Source of the DNA: an uncultured Croceitalea sp.
Lineage (GTDB): Bacteria; Bacteroidota; Bacteroidia; Flavobacteriales; Flavobacteriaceae
DNA: 64,000 nucleotides
Direction: 5' to 3'
Assembly (NCBI GenBank): GCA_947503285.1
Contig: CANNDD010000002.1
Location: 682,001-746,000, forward strand
Under the pieces are notes generated by a model. That model did not search any database and was not told the DNA's origin. It saw only the letters and a program-made list of their open reading frames with translations. The position numbers and the translations under genes were made by a program. Within the stretch, counting starts at the first letter, position 1; every line of letters begins with the position of its first letter. Below, one piece after another: positions 49,449 through 59,700 of the stretch.

Positions 49449-50081
49449 TTATTTATTCCGACGTTTTTTTAATTCCTGATATTGATTTACCAAATGATAT
49501 AGATAAGTAATCAAAGCTTCAAAAAAATCCAGAGAGTCTTTTGCGTCTTCTTGTCCCACTGAGAGGTCGTGAGAGTGAGCTCCATCATTGCCAATTAACC
49601 TCAATTCATTAGCCCAATCAAAAAGGGTATTTTCCAAAATTCCTTTCGAATTCAGGTTTTCAAGTCTTGATACAAGCTTGCCTTTCTTTTCTCCTTTATC
49701 AATACAAATCGCTTCAATTCCCTTTCGGCACATGATTGCACATGCATCATATGCATTGGCCCGATAACATTTTATTGCTTCTTGGTACGGGTTAATTACA
49801 ATTTTTGGGCAATTCTTGGCAAAAGGTTTTTCTCTGTCCGGAAAAAATTGTGTTTCGTTTGTTAAATATGAATTTCCATCAATGATTTGGTAATCATGCT
49901 CTTTTAAAAAAGGATTTCCACAGTTCAAGCATTTGCTTAGTAGAATTTCAGTAGAATGACCATGTAGTTCCTCATTCATTACTTGGTCTTTGGTATAATG
50001 AAATTCTATTTGCGATTCGACAACCGAATTGCAAGTCGGACAGAAATTTAATTCCTTCTCTATTTCTCCATTTGTACTCAT
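49449..50081 (-). CDS. DUF4145 protein with zinc ribbon, first cassette gene
   Basis: A 210-residue protein. The zinc ribbon shows CxxC pairs in 'LNFCPTCNSVVESQIEFHYT' (about 11-30) and 'LLSKCLNCGNPF'. The DUF4145 part includes 'YRANAYDACAIMCRKGIEAI' then 'LFDWANELRLIGNDGAHSHD' (about 120-170, HS/HEPN-like helices). The upstream frame begins at 50135, but the ATG at 50081 lies 13 nt past the junction TGGCAAC and is preferred. DUF4145 proteins are HEPN-like and often near restriction or defence genes. It is the first cassette next to the integrase remnant. Confidence 0.85.
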   Translation of the reverse strand: MSTNGEIEKELNFCPTCNSVVESQIEFHYTKDQVMNEELHGHSTEILLSKCLNCGNPFLKEHDYQIIDGNSYLTNETQFFPDREKPFAKNCPKIVINPYQEAIKCYRANAYDACAIMCRKGIEAICIDKGEKKGKLVSRLENLNSKGILENTLFDWANELRLIGNDGAHSHDLSVGQEDAKDSLDFFEALITYLYHLVNQYQELKKRRNK

Positions 50082-50093
50082 TTGCAAAATTGG

Positions 50094-50177
50094 TGGCAAC
50101 TTGTTTATATAGATGTAAAATACATCTATATACACCTAAAATAGGAATAAAACCGATGAAAAGGGTTGTTGTTTATT
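50094..50177 (-). other. Candidate attI region with a 27-bp palindrome
   Basis: TGGCAAC (50094-50100) is the junction of the first cassette. Next to it, 12-bp arms TATATAGATGTA (50106-50117) and TACATCTATATA (50121-50132) form a perfect inverted repeat around AAA. The rest up to the integrase stop is AT-rich without further signal. In an integron with the integrase facing the array, attI would be exactly here. Promoter Pc not seen. Confidence 0.45.
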
Positions 50178-50456
50178 TTAAAGCTCAAAATCATCAAAAG
50201 GGTTTTTTATTTTATCCAGACTCGTAGTACTGACATGGGTGTATATCATGGTTGTTTTAGGACTATTGTGACCCAAAAGTTCTTGAATAAACCTTAAATC
50301 CGTGCCATTTTCCAATAAATGTGTCGCATGACTATGTCTTAAGATCGTGTATAAATCATTAATGGGGTATATAGCTATGACATGCAGAACTAAGATAATC
50401 AAAAACAATACTTCTACTCGGGGGTCATAAGCATTCGTAATAGCCTCATAACGCAA
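50178..50456 (-). pseudogene. Truncated tyrosine recombinase (integron-integrase-like C-terminus)
   Basis: The last ~54 codons (50178-50342) read '[20 protein letters not shown]' then '[20 protein letters not shown]' and '[14 protein letters not shown]'. This is the end of the tyrosine-recombinase catalytic domain: box II Arg (LRHS), the GH, and the nucleophile Tyr (MIYTHV). The His normally three residues before the Arg is missing at the break. The N-terminal part of the frame (to 50456, '[17 protein letters not shown]') is unrelated. The sequence resembles the integron-type integrases of Bacteroidota. Its 3' end faces the cassettes, so no active integrase is encoded here. Confidence 0.8.
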
Positions 50457-50470
50457 AAAAATTAATGGCT

Positions 50471-50502
50471 TTGCATTTTTAAAGACAAGTACATTACTTT
50501 TA
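50471..50502 (+). promoter_or_regulatory. Putative katG promoter
   Basis: TTG (50471-50473), 21-bp spacer and TACTTTTA (50495-50502) resemble TTG-N17-23-TAnnTTTG with one mismatch at the last base. It is 38 bp upstream of the katG ATG at 50540. Confidence 0.45.
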
Positions 50503-50503
50503 G

Positions 50504-52735
<2,232 letters not shown>

Positions 52736-52764
52736 TAATAAGTTCGAAATTGCAATAAAACAGA

Positions 52765-52800
52765 AGGCATCCTGATATCGTTCAGGGTGCCTTTTTATTT
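52765..52800 (+). terminator. Rho-independent terminator after katG
   Basis: An 11-bp stem AGGCATCCTGA / TCAGGGTGCCT with loop TATCGT is followed by TTTTTATTT, about 30 bp beyond the katG stop. Confidence 0.85.
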
Positions 52801-52877
52801 AATAAGGACGGTAACCATTACTATTCATTATCTTCTTACGGGAAATTCTCCCATTGATCAAATCTAAATTGTTGTCA

Positions 52878-54062
52878 CTAGCGTATTTTCTTGATATCCT
52901 CCAAAAAAAGCACATGGCTTAAGCCCTTGAATTTTTTGAAATCCGCACTGCTTTTTTGTCCTTTAAAAGGGCCGAAATAGTGATTTGGCCAGGCATTTCG
53001 CCAAAAAAGTGCCCAAGCAATACCGGTATTCGCAACACTTTTGTCCAGCACATTGGTCCACCAGTCTTCAACCGGAACCATATTCAGCCCACCTTCGGTC
53101 ATGGCGAAAGGCTTGTTTTTAAACTTACCGATTTTTGACAGAAGGGAAAGGTTATCCTTCAATAGCTCGATATATCTTTCCGTAGAATTTTTATGATAGA
53201 GGTCTATTCCCAAAATATCCACATAGTTATCCCCTGGATAGAACTTAAGGTATTCCTTTTCATTTTTCACAACGTCTGTAGAATAGCAATACAAAAGGTT
53301 GTGAACGTTATAGGTATTGGTCAAGAGTTCATAGGTTTGTCGCCAAAGCAACTGAAACTCTTTCGGGGTACAACTTTTTCGTCCCCACCAAAACCAAGAA
53401 CCGTTCATTTCGTGAAAGGGGCGAAATACGATAGGGATGGGTTTTCCAGTCTGTGTCTTAAGGCCATGCATAAAGTCGGCCACTTTGGCCACCCATGCCT
53501 GGTACTTAGGATGCATCAACCCACCTTCTAAAATTTCTGCCACTGCAGGAGATGGGTCCCATGCCGATTTATTGGTGACCGGGTTGTCAGGATGCCAACT
53601 TATGCTGATAATACCCCCTGATTTATGGGCTTTTTGAATAAGCCTCGTCATCAAATCAAAATCGACGGAATCTAAATTTTGTTGATGCCCTAGTTCGATA
53701 TGGCCAATTTCAAAACCATAAACGGCGGGGAAATCACCAGAGACCTCAGCCACATCACTTCTATAACTTGTTCCATCATTTTTCCATCCCATACCATAGG
53801 CGGTCGCATCTTGATGCCCAAAAGCATAGCCGTTTTTCGGAATTTCCCTAATACGAAGCATTAAATGCTTGGCACTTTCATCTGCATTGGGGTCGGTAAC
53901 GTTTACGGTGGTGCTATTTGTCAGTAATGTACTTTTACAGCTCATCACAAAAATGCTTATCAAAATAAGTGTCGCACATTTTCCGGTTTTTGCATGACGA
54001 TGATATCGCTTTGCTGAACTGTTCAGACCGTGATTTCTGATATTTAGGGTTTCCATTAGCAT
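52878..54062 (-). CDS. GH26 beta-mannanase, lipoprotein
   Basis: A 394-residue GH26 glycoside hydrolase predicted to cleave beta-1,4-mannan. The signal is long but ends in the lipobox 'ISIFVMSC' (about residue 42). The acid/base Glu is in 'IPIVFRPFHEMNGSWFWWGR' (about residues 215-234, HEMN), and the nucleophile Glu in 'NKPFAMTEGGLNMVP' (about 320-334). The GH26 start 'YAFGHQDATAYGMGWKNDG' follows the signal. It is likely anchored on the outer membrane or periplasmic. It follows the VCBS/LacI operon on the same strand but with a 373-bp gap. Confidence 0.92.
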   Translation of the reverse strand: MLMETLNIRNHGLNSSAKRYHRHAKTGKCATLILISIFVMSCKSTLLTNSTTVNVTDPNADESAKHLMLRIREIPKNGYAFGHQDATAYGMGWKNDGTSYRSDVAEVSGDFPAVYGFEIGHIELGHQQNLDSVDFDLMTRLIQKAHKSGGIISISWHPDNPVTNKSAWDPSPAVAEILEGGLMHPKYQAWVAKVADFMHGLKTQTGKPIPIVFRPFHEMNGSWFWWGRKSCTPKEFQLLWRQTYELLTNTYNVHNLLYCYSTDVVKNEKEYLKFYPGDNYVDILGIDLYHKNSTERYIELLKDNLSLLSKIGKFKNKPFAMTEGGLNMVPVEDWWTNVLDKSVANTGIAWALFWRNAWPNHYFGPFKGQKSSADFKKFKGLSHVLFLEDIKKIR

Positions 54063-54435
54063 GGGCAGCTGTTTTTAGCATTTGGTATGGTTCATTTGAG
54101 CGCATAAGATGTCACAAGACATAAGGCACCACGTTTTAATTTCTTTTTTATGGGTTACATCGATTAAAACAATTTTTGTGCTATAACCCAATGAACGAAT
54201 TTACTATTTCTCAAGATGTTCTGAATGTACTATTCGACTTCCCGTAGTGATGAACCTAATTCGTTATATATCCATGGTGAATGAAACCCATGGGAATACC
54301 TTAAAAACGTATTTTATGATTTGGAATTTTCCAATCTTAAAGGACCCCGTCCCGTTCACATCGCCATCTAAGAAACAATTCCATTGGAAAAACCAAATCA
54401 AAGACTGGAAAACAAGTAATTTTTTACGCTAATAA
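54063..54435. other. 373-bp gap with no convincing gene
   Basis: AT-rich spacer between the GH26 gene and the VCBS protein. It holds an 18-codon frame (54191-54247, plus strand) and a 61-codon frame (54247-54432, plus, GTG start). Neither has recognisable similarity or a promoter, so both are treated as chance. Confidence 0.4.
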
Positions 54436-55662
54436 TCAATCATTTAGGGTGTTTTTCAATAACTGATAGGTCGTAGCGTCGTGGGTCTGATACCTGAAGA
54501 TATCCAAATCCCCGTCGTTGTCATAATCCACTACCTGACCGTTATAGATACCTTCTTCAGAAAGTAGTAAAGGCTTCCACTGCGAATGATTTTCATTGGC
54601 CAGAAAAATCGTGACCGGAAAGGTGTCATATTCGAGGCCCTGCGCCCGTGATTTATTGACCCCGGCCAATACGTCATAATCCCCATCCAAGTCAAAATCG
54701 AAGACCTGAAGCGTATGACAGGCAACAATACTATCGGCAAGCACCTGTTCTTTCCATACACCATTTTTATTTGTATAACGGGAAAGCGGAAAACCTGCAC
54801 GTTCGGAATGACTTATGAATACTTCGCTTTTTTCATCGCCATCTAAATCCCTTAAGAAGATCTTGGTGCCGTTTCTGGACCAATCCCCTGTTTGGTCATT
54901 CCATTTTCCATCTATTGTATCGGTTTTCCAAGTAGTGCTTAAATCCGTTCCAGGACTATAAAACAAATGTGCCCCAGCGACGATATCCGTAAAGCCGTCA
55001 CCATCGACATCCCCGACATGCATACCTTCATGAAGGTTGCCATAATCCGCATATTCTTGCACCATTACCCAATCATCAGCAGAATTTTGTTGAAAAATAC
55101 GTAAACTGTTGGTTTCAAAACATAAAACGGCGATGTCCATGCTACCATCATTGTTGAAATCGGAAATACTTAGATCCTTAATGAAATTTGGTGCTTCGCC
55201 AATAAAGTGTTCTTCCCAACTGGGGTTTTCGAACCAAAAAACCGATGAGGGTTCATTGGCAGCCTCCCATTCCCCACTGTGTTTTGCGGCTACGATATCA
55301 AGATCCCCGTCATTATCCATATCGGCAGCTTCAATATCACCCATCGCGAGTTCTTCTGGCACATCAATAAGGACTTTTGTCCAGAGGCCCTGCTCTTTTT
55401 GCCCTTTGTAATACCCTAGTTTTCCACCGAAACCATTGTTATCGATAAAAAGTAAATCGGCAATGCCATCACCAGTGAGGTCAACAGGGGCATGGGCCCA
55501 TAAAAACGTTAGGGAATCGGCAATCGTGGTTTGCTCAAATGCAAGTACCTTGGGTGCCGCGGCATTTGGTATTGAAGATTCTTTCTTTTGTTCCTTACAG
55601 CTTAAACCCATTGAAATAAGGCCTAATGTAACGAGATATAGTCTTGGTGTCTTCATAGTCAT
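54436..55662 (-). CDS. VCBS/FG-GAP repeat lipoprotein
   Basis: A 408-residue lipoprotein (signal ending 'GLISMGLSC', Cys about 22). At least six FG-GAP/VCBS repeats with calcium-loop DxDxDG motifs can be picked out: 'DMDNDGDLDIVAAKHSG', 'FNNDGSMDIAVLCFET', 'DVDGDGFTDIVAGAHLF', 'DLDGDEKSEVFISHSE', 'DFDLDGDYDVLAGVNK' and 'DYDNDGDLDIFRYQTHD'. A seven-bladed propeller is likely. The start overlaps the preceding stop (ATGA), so it is translationally coupled to the longer VCBS gene. Confidence 0.9.
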   Translation of the reverse strand: MTMKTPRLYLVTLGLISMGLSCKEQKKESSIPNAAAPKVLAFEQTTIADSLTFLWAHAPVDLTGDGIADLLFIDNNGFGGKLGYYKGQKEQGLWTKVLIDVPEELAMGDIEAADMDNDGDLDIVAAKHSGEWEAANEPSSVFWFENPSWEEHFIGEAPNFIKDLSISDFNNDGSMDIAVLCFETNSLRIFQQNSADDWVMVQEYADYGNLHEGMHVGDVDGDGFTDIVAGAHLFYSPGTDLSTTWKTDTIDGKWNDQTGDWSRNGTKIFLRDLDGDEKSEVFISHSERAGFPLSRYTNKNGVWKEQVLADSIVACHTLQVFDFDLDGDYDVLAGVNKSRAQGLEYDTFPVTIFLANENHSQWKPLLLSEEGIYNGQVVDYDNDGDLDIFRYQTHDATTYQLLKNTLND

Positions 55663-57665
55663 TTATGGATAAAACGTGTGGTCAAAAAATCAGAAAAAAT
55701 ATGATGTTGTTTTTCGTCTTTGATTTCTTTAGGATAGAGGCCAATAATGAATTTTTGTTGTCCTGAAAGCAATGGGTCGGTCGCTTCGCCACGACCAAAA
55801 CCAAAAACGGTCATACCATCGGTACTATCTGCGCCAGCATCACTATTGCCCAAATAAGAAATGAGTCCTTTTTGTGGCGTATCGGTTTTGTGTAGCATGT
55901 AAAAGGTGACGTCGAGATTTTGTGCCCCTACATAAACCCATTGCAAGGGTTGAAATCTGGCTTTTCCATTATAAAAATCAGGGGTGTCGAGGCTTTTTTT
56001 ATGGACATTGGAACCGTAGTAATACGAACTGGGATTGAATTTTCCACCCGGGGTGCCTTCATATAAAAACCAATAGTTGCGTGATGGGTCGGCTTTTAAA
56101 ACCTCCAATTCAGCATGATCATCGTGAAACGTCCACCGCCATTTCCATTTTTTGTTTTTCGATTCAGAATAGAGTATTCCGTTTTCAAACCATGAATGGC
56201 ATCGGTCAAAACCTGGGTGGCCCGCACCGTTGTCGTCACCTTGATAGACTAAATTGGGTAGCCCCCGAAAGGTTCCGGCGGCACCTTGGGGATAATCGGA
56301 AGTAAGTTGTTTAAAGGCAATCCAGTCGTTGCCATAGGTGTCGATCATTCTCGAAAAGCCACCCCCGACGATATCGTAGTAGTAAGTTATATTTTTGGTC
56401 TTGATGACAAAATGGTCTTTGCCTTGGTATTGGGTAACAATGCTGTCTTTAGGCTTGACCTCGGTTGATCGTGGTCGTGGTGCGCTTTTTTTTGGAGTGT
56501 GGGCTTGATTGGTCCAAAGGTGCATCCATCGGTAATTATCCCATGCTGCGCCGATAATGTCCAAATCCCCATCATTATCGATATCAAAGGTTTTCGCACC
56601 CAAGTGGTTTTCCTTTCCGGTATCCAAAACGGTTTTTGAAAAGGAAGCGGTTCCGTCATTCGACCAGAGCTGCAGTTCCAATAGTCCACCCTTATGTTCT
56701 GCGGTTAGAATGTCTAAATCCCCATCGGTATCCATATCCAAAAGGTCTAGGTTATTACTTGAATATTGGGTGGTCAGGGTATGTGCCGACCATGGATTTT
56801 CGGTATCCTGACCTCGGGTAAACCAGATGATATTGCTATCGGGTTTGAGTCCTGGATAACGTTCTTCCGCTATAATGATCTCAAGGCTGCCATCACCATC
56901 TAAATCCCCCGTTTTCACGCGATCGATTGGATGTTCGGTCGTACCGATTTCATGGGCCTTCCACGGGGCATCATGCTTTTCCTCATTTTCAAACCAGACC
57001 AAAATCTTGGGTTCGCCTTCGCCCTCTGGCCGTCTGCCGCAAGCAATGTCCAGGTCTCCGTCCCCATCAACGTCCCCAACGCCGATACCTTCATCAGAGG
57101 TATTGGCCCCAATCAAATCGGTAGGCCATAAACCGTTACCATCGGTATTTTCAGGTATGGTGATAAGGTATACATTACCATTGCCGGCGATTAAGAGTTC
57201 TTCTTTTCCACCAGGGATGATCTGGGCTTTTTCAAAGCCTTGACTGTTCACATGTGAGGTAGCCGGTACTTCGGCGATTTTCTTTCGCGTATACCTTGTT
57301 CCGGCAAGATTTATGGCTTCGTACCAATAGATGTTGGGCAGGGCCTGTGCGATGATATCCGCATAGGCATCTCCATCAACATCCATAATAAAGATACCAT
57401 CACTATTGTCATCAAGTACCGTTCGCACCCAGGGTTCTGTAACACCTTGTTGTGGTTGATGGTAAATGTACCTTCCTGAAACGATGTCCAATAGACCATC
57501 GTTATTTACATCGCCGGCATCTAGACCAAAATAGCGCAGCCATTCCGGTTCGTTCCAATCACCCCATTTTTGTTTCGTACTGTCCAGTGGGGTATAGGTA
57601 AATTCTTGAGCGGCAAGAGAACCTGCTACGAAAAAACAAGTGAAGAATATTATGGACTTTCTCAT
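55659..57665 (-). CDS. VCBS/FG-GAP repeat protein, exported
   Basis: A 668-residue exported protein (signal 'MRKSIIFFTCFFVAGSLAAQ'). The N-terminal ~400 residues hold repeated FG-GAP units with acidic loops: 'DVNNDGLLDIVSGRYIY', 'DVDGDGDLDIACGRRPE', 'DLDGDGSLEIIIAEER', 'DTDGDLDILTAEHKGG', 'DIDNDGDLDIIGAAWD'. The C-terminal ~260 residues form a separate beta-rich domain ('YDIVGGGFSRMIDTYGNDWI', 'RFQPLQWVYVGAQNLDVTFY'), perhaps carbohydrate-related. Its ATG overlaps the stop of the LacI gene by 4 bp (ATGA). Confidence 0.88.
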   Translation of the reverse strand: MRKSIIFFTCFFVAGSLAAQEFTYTPLDSTKQKWGDWNEPEWLRYFGLDAGDVNNDGLLDIVSGRYIYHQPQQGVTEPWVRTVLDDNSDGIFIMDVDGDAYADIIAQALPNIYWYEAINLAGTRYTRKKIAEVPATSHVNSQGFEKAQIIPGGKEELLIAGNGNVYLITIPENTDGNGLWPTDLIGANTSDEGIGVGDVDGDGDLDIACGRRPEGEGEPKILVWFENEEKHDAPWKAHEIGTTEHPIDRVKTGDLDGDGSLEIIIAEERYPGLKPDSNIIWFTRGQDTENPWSAHTLTTQYSSNNLDLLDMDTDGDLDILTAEHKGGLLELQLWSNDGTASFSKTVLDTGKENHLGAKTFDIDNDGDLDIIGAAWDNYRWMHLWTNQAHTPKKSAPRPRSTEVKPKDSIVTQYQGKDHFVIKTKNITYYYDIVGGGFSRMIDTYGNDWIAFKQLTSDYPQGAAGTFRGLPNLVYQGDDNGAGHPGFDRCHSWFENGILYSESKNKKWKWRWTFHDDHAELEVLKADPSRNYWFLYEGTPGGKFNPSSYYYGSNVHKKSLDTPDFYNGKARFQPLQWVYVGAQNLDVTFYMLHKTDTPQKGLISYLGNSDAGADSTDGMTVFGFGRGEATDPLLSGQQKFIIGLYPKEIKDEKQHHIFSDFLTTRFIHK

Positions 57666-58663
57666 GACTTGGAAATGTTTCTGACCGACGCCCTTTCAAT
57701 AAGGCTAGGTATGAGTTTGCTACTGGTTACTTTTTTCCCTTCCAAAAGGTCGAACAAGGTAGCTACGGCTGTTTTACCGATGCCTTCCATAGGTTGTTTA
57801 ACTGCGGAAAGCGGTGGGGACAAGAGTTCAAAATAATATTGTTCGTCGAAGGAGATCAATGAAATATCTTCTGGAATGTTCAAGCGTGCTTCATTGATGG
57901 CTTTCATGGCCCCTAGTGCAATTTGGTTGTTCAGGGCAAAGATCGCTGTTGGCCGTGTTGCTTTTTGAAGTAATGATCGGGTCGATTCATAACCATTTTC
58001 CGCACTGTAATCAGTTCCTAAAATAAAGCGGTCTTGTTGGGAGATGTCATGGTCGTCCAATGCTTGTATAAAACCCCGTATCCTATTTTTATTCGGGGAG
58101 GTATTGACCAGACCTTGAATACATGCAATGTTTTGATGTCCTTTAGCGATAAGAAACGAAGTGGCATCATAAGCCCCTTGGTAGTTGTCGGTCGTTACAT
58201 AAGCAAAGTCGTTATTCTCAAAATAACGGTCGATCAATACCAGCGGAATGTCTACGTTATTTTTTAAATGCTCCCATTTCTCTCCGATAGGCGCTATCAA
58301 GAGGCCATCAACTTTTCGAGCCAACAACAGTTCTATGGCTTCTTTTTCTAGCGAAGTATCATCTTTGGTATCGCAAAGTAAAACCATTTTTCCACGTTTG
58401 CGCAGCCCTTCTTCCACGGTTCTTGCTAAGTTTGCAAAGAAGGGATTGCTGATGTTGGGGATAATCAAACCAATGGTGTTGGTCTTCTGCAAACGAAGGT
58501 TTCGTGCGATTTGGTTAGGGGCAAAATCCACCTTGCTGGCCACCTCACGGACTCTTTGGGCAGTTTTCTCGCTGATACGGTATTTTTTCCCTTGCCCGGT
58601 AAGCACACGGGAAACCGTGGTGGTCGACATCTCCAATTCTTGGGCGAGTTCTTTTATGGTCAT
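57662..58663 (-). CDS. LacI-family transcriptional regulator
   Basis: A 333-residue regulator. N-terminal HTH: 'MTIKELAQELEMSTTTVSRV' (residues 1-20) with the hinge 'VDFAPNQIARNLRLQKTNTI' (about 50-70), the periplasmic-binding-type effector domain ('LIIPNISNPFFANLARTVEE'; 'IALGAMKAINEARLNIPEDI' later). It is divergent from ribokinase and heads an operon with two VCBS proteins. A 20-bp palindrome in the divergent gap (58727-58746) is a likely binding site. The effector is probably a sugar. Confidence 0.93.
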   Translation of the reverse strand: MTIKELAQELEMSTTTVSRVLTGQGKKYRISEKTAQRVREVASKVDFAPNQIARNLRLQKTNTIGLIIPNISNPFFANLARTVEEGLRKRGKMVLLCDTKDDTSLEKEAIELLLARKVDGLLIAPIGEKWEHLKNNVDIPLVLIDRYFENNDFAYVTTDNYQGAYDATSFLIAKGHQNIACIQGLVNTSPNKNRIRGFIQALDDHDISQQDRFILGTDYSAENGYESTRSLLQKATRPTAIFALNNQIALGAMKAINEARLNIPEDISLISFDEQYYFELLSPPLSAVKQPMEGIGKTAVATLFDLLEGKKVTSSKLIPSLIERASVRNISKS

Positions 58664-58726
58664 TGCCGATGGTGTTGTACGCGCCTATTTTTTGGAAACT
58701 TGGTGGATGGGATTTTAATCCTTAAA

Positions 58727-58746
58727 TTGCGCAATCGATTGTGCAA
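58727..58746. promoter_or_regulatory. LacI-type operator palindrome
   Basis: Arms TTGCGCAATC (58727-58736) and GATTGTGCAA (58737-58746) form an even-length palindrome with one mismatch, the classical LacI-family operator form. It lies between the divergent regulator and ribokinase genes. Confidence 0.7.
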
Positions 58747-58759
58747 ATCTATATGTTTA
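58727..58759 (+). promoter_or_regulatory. Candidate ribokinase promoter overlapping the operator
   Basis: TTG (58727-58729), 22-bp spacer, TATGTTTA (58752-58759; last base differs from TAnnTTTG). The -33 element is part of the operator arm, so a bound repressor would block it. The start codon is 16 bp further. Confidence 0.45.
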
Positions 58760-58774
58760 TTCGCAACTAGTAAA

Positions 58775-59698
58775 ATGGAAAAGCAAAAAATTGTGGTCGT
58801 TGGAAGTAGCAATACGGATATGGTATTGAAATCCAACCATTTGCCACTTCCTGGGGAAACGGTTCTAGGAGGAAAGTTCACCATGAACCCTGGAGGAAAA
58901 GGCGCAAATCAGGCCGTGGCCGCGGCGCGGTTGCAAGGTGATGTTGTTTTCATCTCGCGGGTCGGTAATGACCTTTTCGGAAAACAAGCGATCAAGGGTT
59001 TTGAAAAACACGGTATCGATACTAGGTTTATAACCCAAGATGAAAAAGAAGCTTCTGGGGTGGCCCTTATCATGGTAGATGAAAAAGGGGAGAATTCCAT
59101 TTCGGTCGCTTTGGGGGCCAATAATACGTTGGGCAAAAGCCATCTGCAACCTGCAAAAGAGGCATTAAAGAACAGCGCTTTTATTTTGACCCAATTAGAG
59201 GCACCATTGGCCACTGTTGAATATTTGGGGGAATTCGCCCGGGAAAATCAATTGAAGTTGATTTTGAATCCGGCACCTGCACAGCCGCTTTCTGATACCT
59301 TATTGGCCTCATTGCACATGCTGACACCGAACGAAATCGAGGCAGAATTATTAAGTGGGGTAAAAGTCGTTGATGAAAGTTCTGCAATGACAGCTGCAAC
59401 CATTTTAAGGCAAAAAGGGGTGGGTATCGTCATCATTACCATGGGTAGCCAGGGAGCCTTTGTACTTTCTGATGAGCTGGCCGAACTTGTACCTTCACAG
59501 AAAGTCAAGGTGGTAGACACCACCGCCGCTGGAGATACCTTCAATGGCGCACTGGTGGTTGCACTATCTGAGGGAAAAGACCTCAAGTCCGCCGTCGAAT
59601 TTGCGAATAAGGCCGCTGCGTATGCCGTCGAAATTTTAGGGGCACAAACCTCGGCCCCTTCAAGAAAGGATATCGAAATACCAACTAAAACCGAATAA
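58775..59698 (+). CDS. rbsK: Ribokinase (PfkB family)
   Basis: A 307-residue kinase with the ribokinase layout: 'IVVVGSSNTDMVLKSNHLPL' (residues 5-24), the first PfkB signature 'GGKFTMNPGGKGANQAVAAA' (about 30-49), and the C-terminal signature 'KVVDTTAAGDTFNGALVVAL' (about 245-264) with the catalytic Asp in 'AAGDTFNG'. It phosphorylates a pentose, presumably ribose, in the cytoplasm. The open frame extends back to 58511, but the ATG at 58775 is the family's start and lies after the promoter and operator. The sugar permease starts 3 bp after its stop. Confidence 0.92.
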   Translation: MEKQKIVVVGSSNTDMVLKSNHLPLPGETVLGGKFTMNPGGKGANQAVAAARLQGDVVFISRVGNDLFGKQAIKGFEKHGIDTRFITQDEKEASGVALIMVDEKGENSISVALGANNTLGKSHLQPAKEALKNSAFILTQLEAPLATVEYLGEFARENQLKLILNPAPAQPLSDTLLASLHMLTPNEIEAELLSGVKVVDESSAMTAATILRQKGVGIVIITMGSQGAFVLSDELAELVPSQKVKVVDTTAAGDTFNGALVVALSEGKDLKSAVEFANKAAAYAVEILGAQTSAPSRKDIEIPTKTE

Positions 59699-59700
59699 TC

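Larger units (their letters stand above)
32792..50100 (-). other. Integron-like gene-cassette array without a functional integrase
   Basis: About 17 kb in which every non-IS gene is on the minus strand and each cassette (one or two genes) is followed by an attC-like imperfect palindrome. Thirteen sites are uninterrupted, one is split by an IS110 and one is truncated by an IS110 remnant. The recombination-type order is gene, 7-mer ending AAC, palindromic arms, 7-mer beginning GTT, next gene. Genes typically start 10-25 nt after the junction, and several stop codons lie in or next to the site. A truncated tyrosine recombinase lies at the head (50178-50342). The known class that fits is an attC cluster lacking an integrase (CALIN). 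Cargo is visibly more AT-rich than the flanks. Confidence 0.85.

Noticed and set aside
32777-50135. CRISPR array as an explanation for the repeats
   Set aside because: Repeats are imperfect, 68 to 209 bp long, individually different and separated by whole genes, with no cas genes.
54191-54432. Short plus-strand frames in the GH26/VCBS gap (18 and 61 codons)
   Set aside because: No promoter, no known domain, and the longer begins with GTG straight after a stop; likely chance.
58511-58774. N-terminal extension of ribokinase in the open frame
   Set aside because: It runs through the promoter/operator region and antisense to the LacI gene, starts with TTG, and the family's start is the ATG at 58775.
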